NCBI RefSeq assembly: GCF_004016525.1
Contig: NZ_SACJ01000002.1
Span: 574,100 to 638,099, forward strand
Direction of reading: 5' to 3'
Length of the DNA: 64,000 nucleotides
DNA from: Flavobacterium sufflavum
Lineage (GTDB): Bacteria; Bacteroidota; Bacteroidia; Flavobacteriales; Flavobacteriaceae
Shown here: in pieces, positions 1 to 10,123 of the stretch
Position numbering within the stretch: the stretch's first letter is position 1
How the letters are laid out: the number at the start of each line of letters is the position of its first letter
Translations under genes and position numbers: made by a program
Notes under the pieces: generated by a model
What the model saw: only the letters and a program-made list of their open reading frames with translations
Database searches by the model: none
What the model was told of the DNA's origin: nothing

Positions 1-7
1 AGATAAG

Positions 8-1339
8 ATGAGACTGGTAGTATTAGGCGGAGGCGAAAGCGGAGTGGGGACAGCCATCCTGGGAAAAGAAAAAGGATACGATGTTTTTGTATCTGATTTT
101 GGAAAAATAAAAGAAAGTTACAAAGAAGTTCTTATAAATAAAGGGATTGAATGGGAGGATGAAAAGCATACTGAATCCCTAATCTTAAATGCCGATGTGG
201 TGATGAAAAGTCCCGGAATTCCGGAGAAAGCACCCATAGTTAAAAAGCTGGTTGAAAGGGGGATTCCGGTAATTTCTGAAATAGAATTCGCTGCTCCTTT
301 TACTAAAGCAATTACGATAGGAATAACAGGAAGTAACGGGAAAACAACTACTACGATGTTGACGTATCATCTGCTTCAATCAGCAGGATTGAATGTAGGA
401 CTGGCAGGAAATATCGGGAAAAGCTTTGCTGAACAGGTTGCCGAAGATAAGTACGATAGTTATGTGTTAGAGTTGAGTAGTTTTCAGTTGGACGGAATCA
501 TAAATTATAAGCCGCATATAGCCATTATAACTAATATCAGTCCGGATCATTTAGACCGATATGATTATAAATATGAGAATTACATTGATTCGAAATTTAG
601 AATAACAATGAATCAGACTGAAGAGGATTATCTCATTTATGATGCAGATGATGAGGCAATTTCAGAATGGTTACAAAAGAACAAAACAAGAGCAAAATTA
701 ATTCCTTTCTCTTTGACAAAAACATTTGAAGAAGGAGCCTTTATAAAAAATAACACAATGGAAGCAATAATCAATCAAGAGGAATTTAAAATGGAAACAG
801 AATCAATTGCCTTGGAAGGAAAACATAATTTAAAAAATGCCATGGCAGCAACTTCTGTAGCAAAATTGATGCAAATTAGAAAGGCAACAATTCGCGAGAG
901 TTTATCTAATTTTCAAGGTGTAGAACACCGTCTTGAGAAAGTATTGAAAATCCAAAATGTACAATACATAAACGATTCTAAAGCAACGAATGTAAATGCT
1001 ACTTTTTTTGCCTTAGACAGTATGAATACGCCAACAGTATGGATTGTGGGTGGTGTTGATAAAGGAAATGATTATAACGAATTGATGGCATTGGTTCGTG
1101 AGAAAGTAAAAGCTATTATTTGTCTTGGAGTTGATAATAGAAAAATTATTGATGCTTTTGGCAATGTGGTTGATATCATGGTTGAAGTGAACACTATGAG
1201 CGATGCTGTAAGAATGGCTCAACATATTTCTGAAAAAGGAGATGCCGTTTTATTGTCACCAGCCTGCGCTAGTTTTGACTTGTTTGAAAACTATGAAGAC
1301 AGAGGTCGTCAATTTAAAGATGCAGTGCATAATTTGTAA
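8..1339 (+). CDS. murD: UDP-N-acetylmuramoyl-L-alanine--D-glutamate ligase (MurD)
   Basis: This cytoplasmic enzyme adds D-glutamate to UDP-MurNAc-L-Ala with ATP hydrolysis, a step of peptidoglycan precursor synthesis. The 443-residue length is usual for MurD. An N-terminal dinucleotide-fold-like segment (VLGGGESGVG) is followed by the Mur ligase ATP loop GSNGKTT at residues 108-114, a central domain with ELSSFQL and NISPDHLDRY, and a C-terminal domain with NDSKATN. The ATG lies eight bases from the window edge and gives a full-length N-terminus, so the gene is complete. It opens the visible part of a dcw cluster in the order murD-ftsW-murG-murC-ftsQ-ftsA-ftsZ, which is typical of Bacteroidota. 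Identification is secure from motifs plus synteny. Confidence 0.97.
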   Translation: MRLVVLGGGESGVGTAILGKEKGYDVFVSDFGKIKESYKEVLINKGIEWEDEKHTESLILNADVVMKSPGIPEKAPIVKKLVERGIPVISEIEFAAPFTKAITIGITGSNGKTTTTMLTYHLLQSAGLNVGLAGNIGKSFAEQVAEDKYDSYVLELSSFQLDGIINYKPHIAIITNISPDHLDRYDYKYENYIDSKFRITMNQTEEDYLIYDADDEAISEWLQKNKTRAKLIPFSLTKTFEEGAFIKNNTMEAIINQEEFKMETESIALEGKHNLKNAMAATSVAKLMQIRKATIRESLSNFQGVEHRLEKVLKIQNVQYINDSKATNVNATFFALDSMNTPTVWIVGGVDKGNDYNELMALVREKVKAIICLGVDNRKIIDAFGNVVDIMVEVNTMSDAVRMAQHISEKGDAVLLSPACASFDLFENYEDRGRQFKDAVHNL

Positions 1340-1343
1340 AAAA

Positions 1344-1371
1344 GTTAGGAGTTAGAGGTTAGGAGTTAGAA
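1344..1371. repeat. Tandem duplication of a 14-base unit between murD and ftsW
   Basis: Two adjacent copies of GTTAGGAGTTAGAG (the second ends in A instead of G) lie directly after the murD stop codon. Each unit itself contains two GTTAG words. Nothing else is recognisable in the 108-base gap before ftsW, and the repeat could be simple slippage. Confidence 0.75.
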
Positions 1372-1447
1372 GTCTTCCATTATTTAAAGTTTTTTTCTAA
1401 CAACCCAGCCCCATAACTTATAACTGACAATATATAACTTAAAAACG

Positions 1448-2740
1448 ATGAAAAAACTAATTAGCAGATTAAAAGGAGATAAAGGTATTTGGTCATTTGT
1501 GGCCTTATTGGCCTTATTTTCCTTTATGCCTGTTTTTAGTGCGAGTAGTAATCTGGCTTATTTGGGTCATGGGACAGGAAATACTTTAGGGTATTTGTTG
1601 AAACATTTGGCGCATATTGGTTGTGGTTTTGCCATTATCTATTACGTTCATAAAGTTCCTTATCATTATTTCCGTTCTATTTCTAAATGGTTATTGCCTG
1701 TAGTTTGGGTAGTTTTAGCCATTACAATGATTAAAGGTACGGTTATTGGCGGAGCTAACGCCAGTAGATGGCTTCAAATTCCGTTTGTGGGGATTTCGTT
1801 CCAGCCTTCTGCTTTTGCGGCTTTGGTTTTATTTGTGTTTGTGGCTCGTTATTTGTCTAAAACACGAACAGAACCGATAGATTTTTTAGAGTCATTAAAA
1901 GAACTTTGGTTGCCTGTTTTTATTACTTTAATGTTTATTCTTCCTTCGAATTTTTCTACTACGGCGTTAATTTTTTCTATGATATTAATGTTGGTATTCA
2001 TAGGGAAATATCCAATGAAGTATATCGGAATCATTGTAGGCTCCGGAATTATATTTCTGACCTTCTTTGTTTTGATTTCAAAAGCATTTCCTGATGCTAA
2101 ATTCTTTAGCAGGGTTAGAACCTGGGAAAGCCGAATTGAAAATTTCAGTACCGATAAACCGGATGAAGACGATTACCAGATTGAGAAAGCTAAAATTGCG
2201 ATTGCATCTGGAAAAATATATGGATTAGGCCCGGGGAAAAGTGTTCAGAAAAACTTTTTACCACAATCTTCTTCCGATTTTATTTACGCTATTATAGTTG
2301 AAGAATATGGATTGATTGGTGGTTTAGGAGTGTTGTTCCTGTATCTGTTGTTGCTTTTCCGTTTTGTAATTGCTTCGCATAAGGCCAATACGCTTTTTGG
2401 AAAATTAGTCGTCATAGGACTTGGTTTTCCAATGATTTTTCAGGCGATGATTAATATGGCGGTGGCAGTAGAATTATTGCCTGTTACGGGACAAACCCTG
2501 CCGTTAATCAGTAGTGGAGGAACTTCTATCTGGATGACTTGTATCGCATTGGGAATTATCATTGGTGTGACCAAAAAAGAAGAAGAGATAGAGCAGGAAC
2601 AAAAAGAAGCTGCCCGAAGAGAGGAAGCTCTTAAAAGATTGATTGATGCTGAATTGGCAGCTGAAGAACAACAGCAAAAAGAGTCTTATTCGATAGAAGA
2701 TAAAATGACTAATCCAATGAATGCCGTTTTAAACAAATAG
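1448..2740 (+). CDS. ftsW: Septal peptidoglycan polymerase FtsW (SEDS family)
   Basis: FtsW is the divisome glycosyltransferase that polymerises lipid II at the septum with its cognate transpeptidase. The 430-residue protein is almost entirely hydrophobic with about ten membrane segments. It carries SEDS family signatures such as GGANASRWL with FQPSAFAAL after it, and the late [13 protein letters not shown] segment. The C-terminal about 50 residues are a charged Glu/Gln/Lys-rich cytoplasmic tail likely to be helical. Position between murD and murG supports FtsW rather than RodA. It is followed by murG within about ten bases, so the two are probably co-transcribed. Confidence 0.95.
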   Translation: MKKLISRLKGDKGIWSFVALLALFSFMPVFSASSNLAYLGHGTGNTLGYLLKHLAHIGCGFAIIYYVHKVPYHYFRSISKWLLPVVWVVLAITMIKGTVIGGANASRWLQIPFVGISFQPSAFAALVLFVFVARYLSKTRTEPIDFLESLKELWLPVFITLMFILPSNFSTTALIFSMILMLVFIGKYPMKYIGIIVGSGIIFLTFFVLISKAFPDAKFFSRVRTWESRIENFSTDKPDEDDYQIEKAKIAIASGKIYGLGPGKSVQKNFLPQSSSDFIYAIIVEEYGLIGGLGVLFLYLLLLFRFVIASHKANTLFGKLVVIGLGFPMIFQAMINMAVAVELLPVTGQTLPLISSGGTSIWMTCIALGIIIGVTKKEEEIEQEQKEAARREEALKRLIDAELAAEEQQQKESYSIEDKMTNPMNAVLNK

Positions 2741-2750
2741 ATTGATAGCA

Positions 2751-3839
2751 ATGAAACAGTATAAATTCATATTAAGTGGCGGAGGAACAGGAGGTCATAT
2801 TTATCCTGCGATTGCAATTGCCAATGAATTAAAGTCGCGATTTCCAGACGCGGAGTTTCTTTTTGTAGGAGCTCAGGACAAGATGGAAATGCAAAAAGTG
2901 CCTCAGGCCGGATATGCTATCAAAGGTTTGTGGATTGCCGGATTGCAAAGAAAATTGACTCTGCAAAATGCAATGTTTCCATTGAAATTAATTAGCAGTT
3001 TGTGGAAATCCAGAAAAATAATAAAAGAGTTCAAACCCGATGCGGTTATAGGAACAGGTGGTTTTGCTAGTGGTCCTTTGTTGCAAATGGCAAATTTGCT
3101 TGGTATTCCAACATTGATTCAGGAGCAAAATTCTTTTCCGGGAATTACAAATAAATTGTTGAGTAAAAAAGCGAATGCTATTTGTGTGGCTTATGAAAAT
3201 CTGGAACGATTCTTTCCAAAAGAAAAAATGATTTTAACTGGAAATCCTGTTCGTCAGGATTTGATTGCTATTGAGGATAAAAGAGCTGAAGCAATTGAAT
3301 ATTTTAAATTGGATGCCAATAAAAAAACGCTTTTGGTTCTTGGAGGAAGTTTAGGTGCCAGAAGAGTGAATCAGTTAATTGAAAAAGAGCTGAAAAATAT
3401 ACAGGCTCAAGGCATTCAAATTATCTGGCAATGTGGGAAGTTGTATTTCGAAGATTATAAAAAATACAATTCAGAAAACGTTCAAGTGGTTGCTTTTATT
3501 GAAAAAATGGATTTTGTTTATGCTGCCGCCGATATTATTATTTCGCGTGCAGGAGCTTCTTCGGTATCGGAATTATGTATTGTGGGGAAACCGGTAATTT
3601 TTATTCCATCGCCTAATGTAGCCGAGGATCATCAGACTAAAAATGCTAAGGCTATTGTCGATAAAAAAGGAGCCCTTTTAATCAAAGAATCCGAATTAGA
3701 TACCGAGTTTAGTTTGGTTTTCGAAGCATTGTTGAAAGATACAGGAAAACAAAAACAGCTGAGTGAAAATATAAAAGAATTGGCATTGCCTGAAGCAACG
3801 AAGCAAATTGCTGACGAAATTGTGAAATTGATACAATAA
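2751..3839 (+). CDS. murG: UDP-N-acetylglucosamine--MurNAc-(pentapeptide)-PP-undecaprenol GlcNAc transferase (MurG)
   Basis: MurG converts lipid I to lipid II at the inner face of the cytoplasmic membrane. The start chosen is ATG at 2751, giving [19 protein letters not shown] with the glycine-rich GGGTGGH acceptor motif at the very N-terminus. A TTG three codons upstream is a less likely start. The C-terminal half has the GT28 donor-binding elements [11 protein letters not shown] and [24 protein letters not shown], followed by DHQTKNA. At about 362 residues it is normal length. It sits immediately after ftsW and before murC. Confidence 0.96.
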   Translation: MKQYKFILSGGGTGGHIYPAIAIANELKSRFPDAEFLFVGAQDKMEMQKVPQAGYAIKGLWIAGLQRKLTLQNAMFPLKLISSLWKSRKIIKEFKPDAVIGTGGFASGPLLQMANLLGIPTLIQEQNSFPGITNKLLSKKANAICVAYENLERFFPKEKMILTGNPVRQDLIAIEDKRAEAIEYFKLDANKKTLLVLGGSLGARRVNQLIEKELKNIQAQGIQIIWQCGKLYFEDYKKYNSENVQVVAFIEKMDFVYAAADIIISRAGASSVSELCIVGKPVIFIPSPNVAEDHQTKNAKAIVDKKGALLIKESELDTEFSLVFEALLKDTGKQKQLSENIKELALPEATKQIADEIVKLIQ

Positions 3840-3957
3840 CAATGGCAATTGTTAATAGCAATGACAATAGAAAAATAGAAAAAAAAATAATAACACAATA
3901 GTAAAGTCAATTTGGATTTCTTGAAAATTGACATTGTTATTGAAATTGATATTAAAA

Positions 3958-5310
3958 ATGAATCTAAATCAAATACATAACGTATATTTTATCGGTATCG
4001 GTGGTATTGGTATGAGTGCTTTGGCGCGCTATTTTAAGTATATCGGAAAGCAAGTTTCCGGTTATGACAAAACACCAACGATTTTAACTAATGAATTAAT
4101 CGAAAGTGGAATTGATATTCATTTTGATGATGATATCAGTTTGATACCTAAGGATTATTTTGTTGAAAATACCTTGGTGATAATTACGCCTGCGGTTCCT
4201 AAATCGCATTCAGAGTGGAATTACTTTTTAGAGCGTGATTATCAGGTTAAAAAAAGAGCCGAAGTTTTAGGAATTATTACTAAGGATACTTTTTGTTTTG
4301 CAGTGGCGGGAACGCACGGGAAAACCACCACATCAAGTATTTTAGGACATATTTTGCATGAAAGTGGTGCTGATGTTACGGCTTTTATAGGCGGAATTGT
4401 AGAGAATTACAATTCGAATTTAATAGGAAGTGGGAAAACCGTAACCGTTGTTGAAGCTGATGAATTTGACCGTTCGTTTTTGCATTTGCATCCGGATATT
4501 GCCTGTGTGACTTCTATGGATGCTGATCATTTAGATATTTACGGAACAAGTGATGCTATAAAAGAATCGTTTACGGAGTTTGCAGATAAAGTAGAGGATA
4601 AATCTAAATTGTTTATTACGACTGATTTGCCACTTTCAGGAATTACTGTTGGAGTAAATGAGGAAGCGGTTTACAATGCATTTAATATCAGAATAGAAGA
4701 CGGAAACTATGTTTTTGATGTTAAAACACCTGCTGGAGTTTTAAAAGATTTTCGTTTTGGATTACCAGGAAGACATAATTTAATGAATGCTTTAATGGCT
4801 TTTGCAATGGCAGTAAATTTCGGCACCCCAACCGATGCCATTGCAAAAGCCTTAGCTTCATTCCAAGGAATAAGAAGACGTTTTTCGTATCAAATTAGAA
4901 CTGAAAACCTGGTTTATATTGATGATTATGCGCATCATCCTACCGAGATAAATGCGGTGCATCAAGCAGTTAGGGAATTGTATCCTAACAAAAAAGTATT
5001 GGCTGTTTTTCAGCCGCATCTTTTTAGCAGAACAAAAGATTTTGCAGATGATTTTGCTAAAAGTCTTTCTCAATTTGATGAAGTCTTGTTGATGGATATT
5101 TATCCGGCACGTGAGTTGCCTATGAAAGGAGTGACTTCGGACTGGTTGTTGTCTAAAATAGAAAATCAGAATAAAAAATTAGTTTCAAAAGAAGATTTGA
5201 TAGCAACTATGTTGAAAAGTGATGCTCCGGTTATGGTTACAGTTGGAGCTGGTGATATTGGTGAAATGGTGGGAGCAATTAAAAACGCTTTAAATGAAAA
5301 AAATATTTAA
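3958..5310 (+). CDS. murC: UDP-N-acetylmuramate--L-alanine ligase (MurC)
   Basis: MurC adds L-alanine to UDP-MurNAc, the first amino-acid step of the peptide stem. The N-terminus NVYFIGIGGIGMSALARYF is the classic MurC dinucleotide-fold signature. The ATP loop GTHGKTT is at residues 118-124 of the 450-residue protein, and EADEFDRSF, MDADHLD and DDYAHHPTE follow in order. I chose ATG 3958 because residues read from the upstream start (3928) precede the conserved N-terminus and come from low-complexity intergenic sequence. Its 3' end overlaps ftsQ by 17 bases, indicating translational coupling. Confidence 0.96.
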   Translation: MNLNQIHNVYFIGIGGIGMSALARYFKYIGKQVSGYDKTPTILTNELIESGIDIHFDDDISLIPKDYFVENTLVIITPAVPKSHSEWNYFLERDYQVKKRAEVLGIITKDTFCFAVAGTHGKTTTSSILGHILHESGADVTAFIGGIVENYNSNLIGSGKTVTVVEADEFDRSFLHLHPDIACVTSMDADHLDIYGTSDAIKESFTEFADKVEDKSKLFITTDLPLSGITVGVNEEAVYNAFNIRIEDGNYVFDVKTPAGVLKDFRFGLPGRHNLMNALMAFAMAVNFGTPTDAIAKALASFQGIRRRFSYQIRTENLVYIDDYAHHPTEINAVHQAVRELYPNKKVLAVFQPHLFSRTKDFADDFAKSLSQFDEVLLMDIYPARELPMKGVTSDWLLSKIENQNKKLVSKEDLIATMLKSDAPVMVTVGAGDIGEMVGAIKNALNEKNI

Positions 5311-6019
5311 TTGGACAAACATCAGATTAATCCTAATGTTAGGGTTGGTGGTTTTTCTTTTTTCGTTTACTTCTAAGCGAAATGAAAAGCGAAAATTGGC
5401 AAAAATCTCTGTTGTTTTTGTAGGAGAAAACAATCTTTTTGTTAAGACGGAAACGGTTAATAAATTGTTAATAGAAAATATGGGTGACCCATTAGCTATT
5501 GAAAAAGATAAATTAGATTTGAATAAGCTGGAAGGAAAGCTGAATTCAAATGCGATGATTGACGAATCAGATGTTTTTGTAAGTATCGATGGCATTCTGA
5601 AAGCGGTTGTAAAGCAAAAGACTCCTGTGGCTAGAGTGATTAATGGTTCGGAATCTTTTTATGTTGATTATAAAGGTGGTAAGATGCCGCTATCGGATAA
5701 TTTCACAGCCAGAGTTCCACTTGTTTCGGGGGATATAAATAGAGGGGATAACGAAAAATTGGCTCGTTTGTTTCGTGTGATTTATGAGGATGATTTTTTG
5801 AAAAAAAACATCATTGCTATAGAGATTATGCCTAATGCTAGCTTAAAAATGTTCAATAGAAATTACGATTACCAGATTGATTTTGGTAGTATGATGAATT
5901 TTGAAACGAAATTTAAAAATTATAAAGCCTTTTTTCAAAAAGCAGTTTTAGATAGTACGTTATATAAATATAAGAAGATTGACCTCAGGTTTACAAAACA
6001 AGTAGTTTGCACTAAATAA
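5294..6019 (+). CDS. ftsQ: Cell division protein FtsQ/DivIB-like
   Basis: FtsQ is a bitopic divisome assembly protein. The 241-residue product has a short basic cytoplasmic N-terminus, one membrane segment (about residues 10-27, LILMLGLVVFLFSF), then a periplasmic region containing a POTRA-like stretch and a beta domain. Sequence conservation in FtsQ is low, so the call rests on topology, size and position. It lies between murC (17-base overlap) and ftsA (6-base gap), exactly where ftsQ belongs in the dcw cluster. The second half (VARVINGSESFYVDYKGGKMPLS region) matches what is expected for FtsQ of Flavobacteriia. Confidence 0.88.
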   Translation: MKKIFNWTNIRLILMLGLVVFLFSFTSKRNEKRKLAKISVVFVGENNLFVKTETVNKLLIENMGDPLAIEKDKLDLNKLEGKLNSNAMIDESDVFVSIDGILKAVVKQKTPVARVINGSESFYVDYKGGKMPLSDNFTARVPLVSGDINRGDNEKLARLFRVIYEDDFLKKNIIAIEIMPNASLKMFNRNYDYQIDFGSMMNFETKFKNYKAFFQKAVLDSTLYKYKKIDLRFTKQVVCTK

Positions 6020-6025
6020 TAGAAA

Positions 6026-7405
6026 ATGGAAAAAGAGAATATTGCAGTAGGTCTAGATATAGGGACAACCAAAATCGTTGCCATGATAGGCAAGAAGAAT
6101 GAATATGGTAAGTTAGAAATTTTGGGAGTTGGAAAATCCAAAAGTCTAGGTGTGGCTAGAGGAGTGGTTAATAATATTACACAAACCATTCAATCTATTC
6201 AGCAAGCAATAAATGATGCGGAAACAAATTCAGGTTATAAAATTAAAGATGTTGTTGTAGGGATTGCAGGACAACACATCCGTAGTATTCAGCATACCGA
6301 TTACATCAGCAGAAGTAATCCCGAAGAAGTGATTGGCGGTAATGATATCCAATTACTGATCGATCAGGTTAATAAATTAGCCATGTTGCCAGGGGAAGAA
6401 ATTATCCATGTTTTACCTCAGGAATTTAAAATCGATGGGCAATCGGAAATTAAAGAGCCTATCGGAATGTACGGTGGAAGACTGGAATCTAGTTTCCATG
6501 TTGTGGTAGGTCAGGCATCGTCTATACGTAACGTAGGACGTTGTATTCAAAGTTCAGGAATCGAATTGTCAGGATTGACTTTAGAGCCTTTAGCGTCGTC
6601 AGATGCAGTTTTAAGTCAGGAAGAAAAAGAAGCCGGAGTTGCCTTAATTGACATCGGCGGTGGAACAACTGATTTGGCAATTTTTAAAGATGGAATTATT
6701 CGTCATACAGCAGTAATCCCTTTTGGAGGAAATGTAATTACTGATGATATTAAAGAAGGTTGTTCTATTATAGAAAAGCAGGCTGAATTGTTGAAAGTGA
6801 AATTTGGTTCGGCTTGGCCGGGAGAAAATAAAGACAACGAGATTGTTTCTATTCCGGGATTGAGAGGAAGAGAGCCAAAAGAGATTTCGTTGAAAAACTT
6901 GTCTAAGATTATTCACGCCCGTGTGGTGGAAATCATTGAGCAGGTTTTTACAGAAGTAAAAGCTTATGGTCACGAAGATCCAAGAAAAAAACTAATTGCT
7001 GGAATTGTACTTACCGGTGGTGGAGCTCAACTGAAACACATCAAACAATTAGTAGAATACATTACTGGAATGGATACCAGAATTGGATATCCTAATGAGC
7101 ATTTAGCAGGTAATTCAGACGAAGAGTTTTCTAGTCCATTGTATGCAACTGCAGTTGGATTAGTAATGAATAGTATTTGTAATAATACGCAGAGTGCGAT
7201 AAGAAAAGAAGAAGTAGTTCCTCAAAGAACTGTTTTTTATCGTGAACCAGTTGTTGAAACTGTAGAGCGATTTGAACAAGAAGTAGAAGAGGTAGAAACG
7301 CAAAGTTATTCTAAAAAAGAAGAATCAACAGGGGAGAAGATTAAGCGATCTTTCTTTGATCGTTATGTTGATAAGATTAAAGATTTTTTAGATAACGCAG
7401 AGTAG
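6026..7405 (+). CDS. ftsA: Cell division actin-like ATPase FtsA
   Basis: FtsA tethers FtsZ to the membrane and recruits downstream divisome proteins. The 459-residue protein shows the actin-fold phosphate-1 motif (VGLDIGTTKIVAMIG), the 1C/SHS2 subdomain characteristic of FtsA, the phosphate-2 motif ALIDIGGGTTDLAIF and the late adenosine motif IVLTGGGAQLKHI. A linker rich in Glu and Lys leads to a C-terminal amphipathic helix (SFFDRYVDKIKDFLDN), the likely membrane-targeting sequence. It is preceded by ftsQ and followed 52 bases later by ftsZ. Note that the normal order is seen with no missing genes. Confidence 0.96.
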   Translation: MEKENIAVGLDIGTTKIVAMIGKKNEYGKLEILGVGKSKSLGVARGVVNNITQTIQSIQQAINDAETNSGYKIKDVVVGIAGQHIRSIQHTDYISRSNPEEVIGGNDIQLLIDQVNKLAMLPGEEIIHVLPQEFKIDGQSEIKEPIGMYGGRLESSFHVVVGQASSIRNVGRCIQSSGIELSGLTLEPLASSDAVLSQEEKEAGVALIDIGGGTTDLAIFKDGIIRHTAVIPFGGNVITDDIKEGCSIIEKQAELLKVKFGSAWPGENKDNEIVSIPGLRGREPKEISLKNLSKIIHARVVEIIEQVFTEVKAYGHEDPRKKLIAGIVLTGGGAQLKHIKQLVEYITGMDTRIGYPNEHLAGNSDEEFSSPLYATAVGLVMNSICNNTQSAIRKEEVVPQRTVFYREPVVETVERFEQEVEEVETQSYSKKEESTGEKIKRSFFDRYVDKIKDFLDNAE

Positions 7406-7457
7406 TAAGATAGAAGAATAAAGCACAAAAATATATTAATATCAAAAACCAAATATT

Positions 7458-9446
7458 ATGACGAGCAACTCAGAATTTGGAAGTATTTCATTTGATTTAC
7501 CAAAAAATCAATCAAATGTAATAAAAGTAATAGGTGTAGGTGGAGGCGGAAGTAACGCTATCAACCACATGTTCAAGCAAGGAATCAAAGGGGTTGATTT
7601 CATTGTTTGTAATACTGATTCACAAGCACTGCAAAATAGTGGTGTTCCTAACAAAATTCAATTAGGTGTAAATCTAACAGAAGGTCTTGGTGCTGGAGCT
7701 AATCCAGACGTAGGACAGCAATCGGCTATAGAAAGTATCGCTGATATCGAAAAAATGTTAGACCGTGGTACTAAGATGGTTTTTATTACAGCCGGAATGG
7801 GTGGAGGTACCGGAACTGGTGCTGCGCCTGTAATTGCTCAACTGGCTAAAGAAAGAGAAATCCTTACCGTGGGTATTGTAACCTTGCCGTTTACTTTTGA
7901 AGGAAAGGTGCGTCAGGAACAAGCACTTATAGGAATTGAAAAATTACGTAAACAAGTCGATTCTTTAATTGTTATCAATAATAACAAATTAAGAGAAGTA
8001 TATGGAAATCTTGGTTTTAAAGCAGGATTCTCAAAAGCCGATGAAGTTTTGGCAACAGCCTCAAGAGGAATTGCCGAAGTAATTACACATCACTATACGC
8101 AAAATATCGATTTACGTGATGCTAAAACCGTATTAGCTAATAGTGGAACGGCTATCATGGGATCATCTGTTGCTTCAGGTGAAAACAGAGCTAAAGAAGC
8201 TATTATTGCTGCTTTAGATTCTCCATTATTAAATGATAACAAAATTACAGGAGCCAAAAACGTATTGTTGCTCATCGTTTCTGGATCTAACGAAATTACC
8301 TTAGATGAAATTGGTGAAATTAATGACCACATTCAAAGCGAAGCGGGTTATAATGCTAATATCATCATGGGAGTTGGTGAAGATGATACATTAGGTGATG
8401 CAGTTGCTGTAACTATCATTGCTACTGGATTTGATATTGAACAACAAAACGGAATTGTAAATACTGAACCAAAAAAAATCATTCACAGCTTAGAGGATGA
8501 GCAAAAAATTGTTCACAATTTAAGTAATACTCCTGTTGCGAGTTTTGATTTGAATATTGACAAGCCGGTAAGTAATACTGAGAACAGGGTTGTTTTTGAT
8601 TTAATTGATGAAGAAGAGGAAGAAATAGCTGTAGCTCCTATTGTAGTTCCAACTTCTGTTGTAGCCGAAGCTCCGGTAGTTCCTGTTCCGGGAAACGAAG
8701 AATTGATGGCAATGTCTGAATTTATTAAAAATATAGATGTTACTTTCGAAATAGTTTCTCCAATCCAAGAGGAAGAATTTACATTTTCTGCACCAAAAGT
8801 AGAAGAAGTAAAACAACAACAACCAATTGTTGAACAACCAAAAGCAATTGAAAAACAAGAACAAACTTCTATTTCTTTTGATATGCCTCTTTTTAAATCC
8901 GAGCCAGTTCAGGAAGTTAAAGAAGAGAAAGTTTTATTTGAATTAACAAATGAAACTAAAGAAATCAAAGTAAATCAAGCGGTTCAATTTGTGCCTGTTA
9001 CTGAATTGTCTGATAATGGAATTATCAAATATTCTCTTGAAGAGTATATGGATGCTGAGAACGAATTAGCAGCTTCTAAAGCGGTTGCAAAAGTTGAAGA
9101 GGTAATTCCTGAGGAGTTAAATATTACGATGAAAAAAGTAGAATTGGCTCCGGAAGATTTTTCAAATGCTGAAGATATTTCTCCAATCGAAATGACAATT
9201 GAAGAAACATTGCGTTTAAGAGCTGATGAGAGAAGAAAAAAATTAAAAGAATTCAATTATAAGTTTCATAATAATGTTTCTAAAATTGATGAATACGAAA
9301 AAGAGCCTGCTTACAAAAGATTAGGTATCGATATTTCAAACAATCAAACCAATAATGCCAATTCAAGAATTTCGGTTGGAATTGATAGTAATAACGATTT
9401 ACAATTGCGTTCAAACAATTCTTATTTGCATGATAATGTAGATTAG
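7458..9446 (+). CDS. ftsZ: Cell division tubulin homologue FtsZ with long C-terminal extension
   Basis: FtsZ polymerises with GTP to form the division ring. Residues 1 to about 335 are a standard GTPase plus activation domain, with the tubulin signature GGGTGTG at residues 115-121, VGGGGSNAINHM at the N-terminus and NTDSQAL. Residues from about 335 to 662 form an acidic, Glu/Val/Pro-rich low-complexity linker followed by a basic helix-like segment (residues about 590-605) and a conserved-looking tail ending LHDNVD. FtsZ is commonly near 380-400 residues, so the extension nearly doubles the protein. Long tails of this kind occur in Flavobacteriia. It ends the dcw run and is followed by a strong terminator. 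Confidence 0.97.
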   Translation: MTSNSEFGSISFDLPKNQSNVIKVIGVGGGGSNAINHMFKQGIKGVDFIVCNTDSQALQNSGVPNKIQLGVNLTEGLGAGANPDVGQQSAIESIADIEKMLDRGTKMVFITAGMGGGTGTGAAPVIAQLAKEREILTVGIVTLPFTFEGKVRQEQALIGIEKLRKQVDSLIVINNNKLREVYGNLGFKAGFSKADEVLATASRGIAEVITHHYTQNIDLRDAKTVLANSGTAIMGSSVASGENRAKEAIIAALDSPLLNDNKITGAKNVLLLIVSGSNEITLDEIGEINDHIQSEAGYNANIIMGVGEDDTLGDAVAVTIIATGFDIEQQNGIVNTEPKKIIHSLEDEQKIVHNLSNTPVASFDLNIDKPVSNTENRVVFDLIDEEEEEIAVAPIVVPTSVVAEAPVVPVPGNEELMAMSEFIKNIDVTFEIVSPIQEEEFTFSAPKVEEVKQQQPIVEQPKAIEKQEQTSISFDMPLFKSEPVQEVKEEKVLFELTNETKEIKVNQAVQFVPVTELSDNGIIKYSLEEYMDAENELAASKAVAKVEEVIPEELNITMKKVELAPEDFSNAEDISPIEMTIEETLRLRADERRKKLKEFNYKFHNNVSKIDEYEKEPAYKRLGIDISNNQTNNANSRISVGIDSNNDLQLRSNNSYLHDNVD

Positions 9447-9468
9447 TACAGGATATTCACTTATACAA

Positions 9469-9508
9469 TAACCCGAAAATTGCATTTAATTTTCGGGTTA
9501 TTTTTTTT
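9469..9508 (+). terminator. Intrinsic terminator of the dcw operon
   Basis: A perfect 12-bp stem (TAACCCGAAAAT with ATTTTCGGGTTA, 9469-9480 and 9489-9500) encloses an 8-base loop and is followed at once by eight T residues. It lies 23 bases after the ftsZ stop codon and clearly closes the operon. Confidence 0.95.
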
Positions 9509-9620
9509 ATCTTCGCACAAATTTTGAGGCTTGGTTCGTATTGTTTTTTATCAAAACCAGTCCTATTTTTATGCAAAAAAATGTCAAACAAAGCAGTATT
9601 GCTTATTAATAAAAACACAA

Positions 9621-10070
9621 ATGAGTTTATCAGTAAAAATCATGGACGAAATGAAAACGGCCATGAAAGCTAAAGATACAGTAGCATTAGAAGCTTTAAG
9701 AGCAATAAAATCAGAATTGCTTTTAGCACAAACTTCATCTGGTTCTAAAGAAGAAATTTCAGAAGACGAAGAGATTAAATTATTGCAACGTTTGGTAAAA
9801 ACCCGTAAAGAAAGTGCAAGAATTTTTACTGAACAAAATCGTCCTGATTTAGTTGAGCCAGAATTGGCTCAGGTTGCTGTAATAGAGAAGTTTTTACCAG
9901 CTCAATTAAGTGAAGCTGAGATAGAAGCTGTAATTGCGAAAATCATTGCTGAAACTGGAGCTTCTGGAATCGCATCTATGGGTAAAGTAATGGGATTGGC
10001 TTCAGCACAATTAGGAGGAACTGCCGAAGGCAAAACGATTTCTACTATTGTAAAAAAATTATTAGTCTAA
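9621..10070 (+). CDS. yqeY: GatB/YqeY domain protein
   Basis: The 149-residue product starting at ATG 9621 (MSLSVKIMDEMKTAMKAKD) is a stand-alone YqeY-type protein. The family resembles the tail domain of the GatB subunit of tRNA-dependent amidotransferase and is thought to bind tRNA; its cellular role is not settled. Recognisable elements are ALRAIKSELL near the N-terminus, EKFLPAQLSEAEIEAVI in the middle and SMGKVMGLASAQLGGTAEGK near the C-terminus. The frame is open 30 codons upstream but that part runs into the promoter region downstream of the ftsZ terminator, so the internal ATG was chosen. A hairpin and a tRNA gene follow. Confidence 0.9.
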   Translation: MSLSVKIMDEMKTAMKAKDTVALEALRAIKSELLLAQTSSGSKEEISEDEEIKLLQRLVKTRKESARIFTEQNRPDLVEPELAQVAVIEKFLPAQLSEAEIEAVIAKIIAETGASGIASMGKVMGLASAQLGGTAEGKTISTIVKKLLV

Positions 10071-10090
10071 ATTTCCAATATAAAAATTCC

Positions 10091-10116
10091 AAATTCCAAA
10101 TTGGGATTTGGAATTT
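10091..10116 (+). terminator. Hairpin after yqeY
   Basis: AAATTCCAAAT (10091-10101) pairs perfectly with ATTTGGAATTT (10106-10116) around a 4-base loop. The pairing can extend imperfectly outward to about 10075 and 10125. The downstream T-run is weak, so it may be only a partial terminator or a processing hairpin before the tRNA. Confidence 0.55.
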
Positions 10117-10123
10117 ATATTTT

